Shown in pieces: positions 6,319 to 6,579 of a stretch of 6,579 nucleotides of DNA. Numbering within the stretch: position 1 is the stretch's first letter; every line of letters starts with the position of its first letter. Below the pieces are notes generated by a model. It ran no database searches and was not told where the DNA came from. It was given only the letters and a program-made list of their open reading frames with translations. A program made the position numbers and the translations under genes. The stretch spans positions 1-6,579 of the forward strand of contig JAJXUY010000088.1 in assembly GCA_021782525.1 (NCBI GenBank). The letters are read 5' to 3'. Source of the stretch: Acidobacteriota bacterium (GTDB lineage: Bacteria > Acidobacteriota > Thermoanaerobaculia > Thermoanaerobaculales > Thermoanaerobaculaceae).

Positions 6319-6332
6319 CGAAGGCGGGGCGA

Positions 6333-6348
6333 GCGCGGACTGCCGCGC
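6333..6348. terminator. Possible hairpin between convergent genes
   Basis: GCGCGG (6333-6338), loop ACTG, CCGCGC (6343-6348): a six-base all-GC stem lying between the stop codons of the IstB-HTH gene (6318) and the convergent cyclase gene (6358). There is no T-run on either strand, so it is at best a weak or Rho-assisted bidirectional terminator, and such hairpins occur by chance at this GC content. Confidence 0.3.
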
Positions 6349-6357
6349 GTCGAGTGG

Positions 6358-6579
6358 TCAGGCTCCGCTCTGTCCGCGCGCCGGCGCCGCTCCGATCTGC
6401 TGGAGCAACCTGAGGTTGTCCCACGCTCCCCAGTGCTCGACCAGCTTGCCCTCGGCGACGCGGAAGACGTCGACCACCGGCAATTCGATCTCGCGTCCGG
6501 TTGGGCGGACGCCCATGAACTCGCCCCGGTGCGTCCCTCGAGCCGTCTTGATGGTGGCGACCTTGTCGCCTTCCGCAAC
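6358..6579 (-). CDS. SnoaL-like / ester cyclase family protein, C-terminal part
   Basis: The minus strand is open from the window edge to a TGA at 6360-6358, giving the last 73 residues of a protein whose beginning lies outside. The segment reads like the second half of a SnoaL-like ester cyclase, a small cone-shaped alpha+beta barrel of the NTF2 superfamily. Features are VAEGDKVATIKTARGTHRGE (1-20), the strand-turn PTGREIELPVVDVFRVAEGK (26-45), and the hallmark end LVEHWGAWDNLRLLQQIGA (46-64), with His49 and Trp50 in the position conserved in the family. About half of a typical 130-150-residue protein is visible. The family includes polyketide cyclases and many proteins of unknown function, so no substrate is proposed. 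It converges on the IstB-HTH gene with 39 bases between the stop codons. Confidence 0.83.
   Translation of the reverse strand, partial: VAEGDKVATIKTARGTHRGEFMGVRPTGREIELPVVDVFRVAEGKLVEHWGAWDNLRLLQQIGAAPARGQSGA

Overview
The window is a stretch of high-GC bacterial DNA whose genes strongly prefer G or C at third codon positions. The gene content fits a soil or freshwater Actinomycetota or a high-GC Chloroflexota. I see no marker gene that fixes the phylum, so this is a guess from composition and protein style.

Layout. Bases 1-3410 hold three closely spaced plus-strand genes that look like ordinary chromosome: an M20D-type amidohydrolase lacking only its first few codons, a DHA2-like MFS transporter starting 12 bases later, and a TRIC/UPF0126 membrane channel protein 57 bases after that. 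They could be one transcription unit. Bases 3411-4100 hold no intact gene. On the minus strand there is a 90-codon relic of the C-terminal part of a Fic-family protein (3426-3695), followed by about 400 bases in which I recognise nothing.

Bases 4101-5575 (minus strand) carry a compact, apparently intact type IV toxin-antitoxin module: an AbiEi-like antitoxin/repressor whose stop codon overlaps the GTG start of an AbiEii-family nucleotidyltransferase toxin. The start of abiEi lies in a locally lower-GC stretch (5571-5680 is 49% GC by my count). This stretch contains two 35-base imperfect palindromes in direct orientation, with centres 61 bases apart. They look like the AbiEi autoregulatory operator. 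The one next to the gene contains a plausible promoter that would start transcription at the ATG, giving a leaderless mRNA.

Divergently, at 5689-6318, a plus-strand gene encodes a chimera. It starts with the N-terminal domain of an IS21-type IstB protein that stops just at the Walker A loop, and ends with a LuxR-type helix-turn-helix. A convergent gene enters from the right edge (6358-6579, minus) and encodes the C-terminal part of a SnoaL-like/ester cyclase protein.

The toxin-antitoxin module thus sits between two pieces of gene wreckage (Fic relic and IstB chimera), flanked by ordinary metabolic and transport genes. This is the look of a small accessory islet. The most distinctive items are the paired palindromes at the abiEi start and the IstB-HTH fusion that shares this control region.
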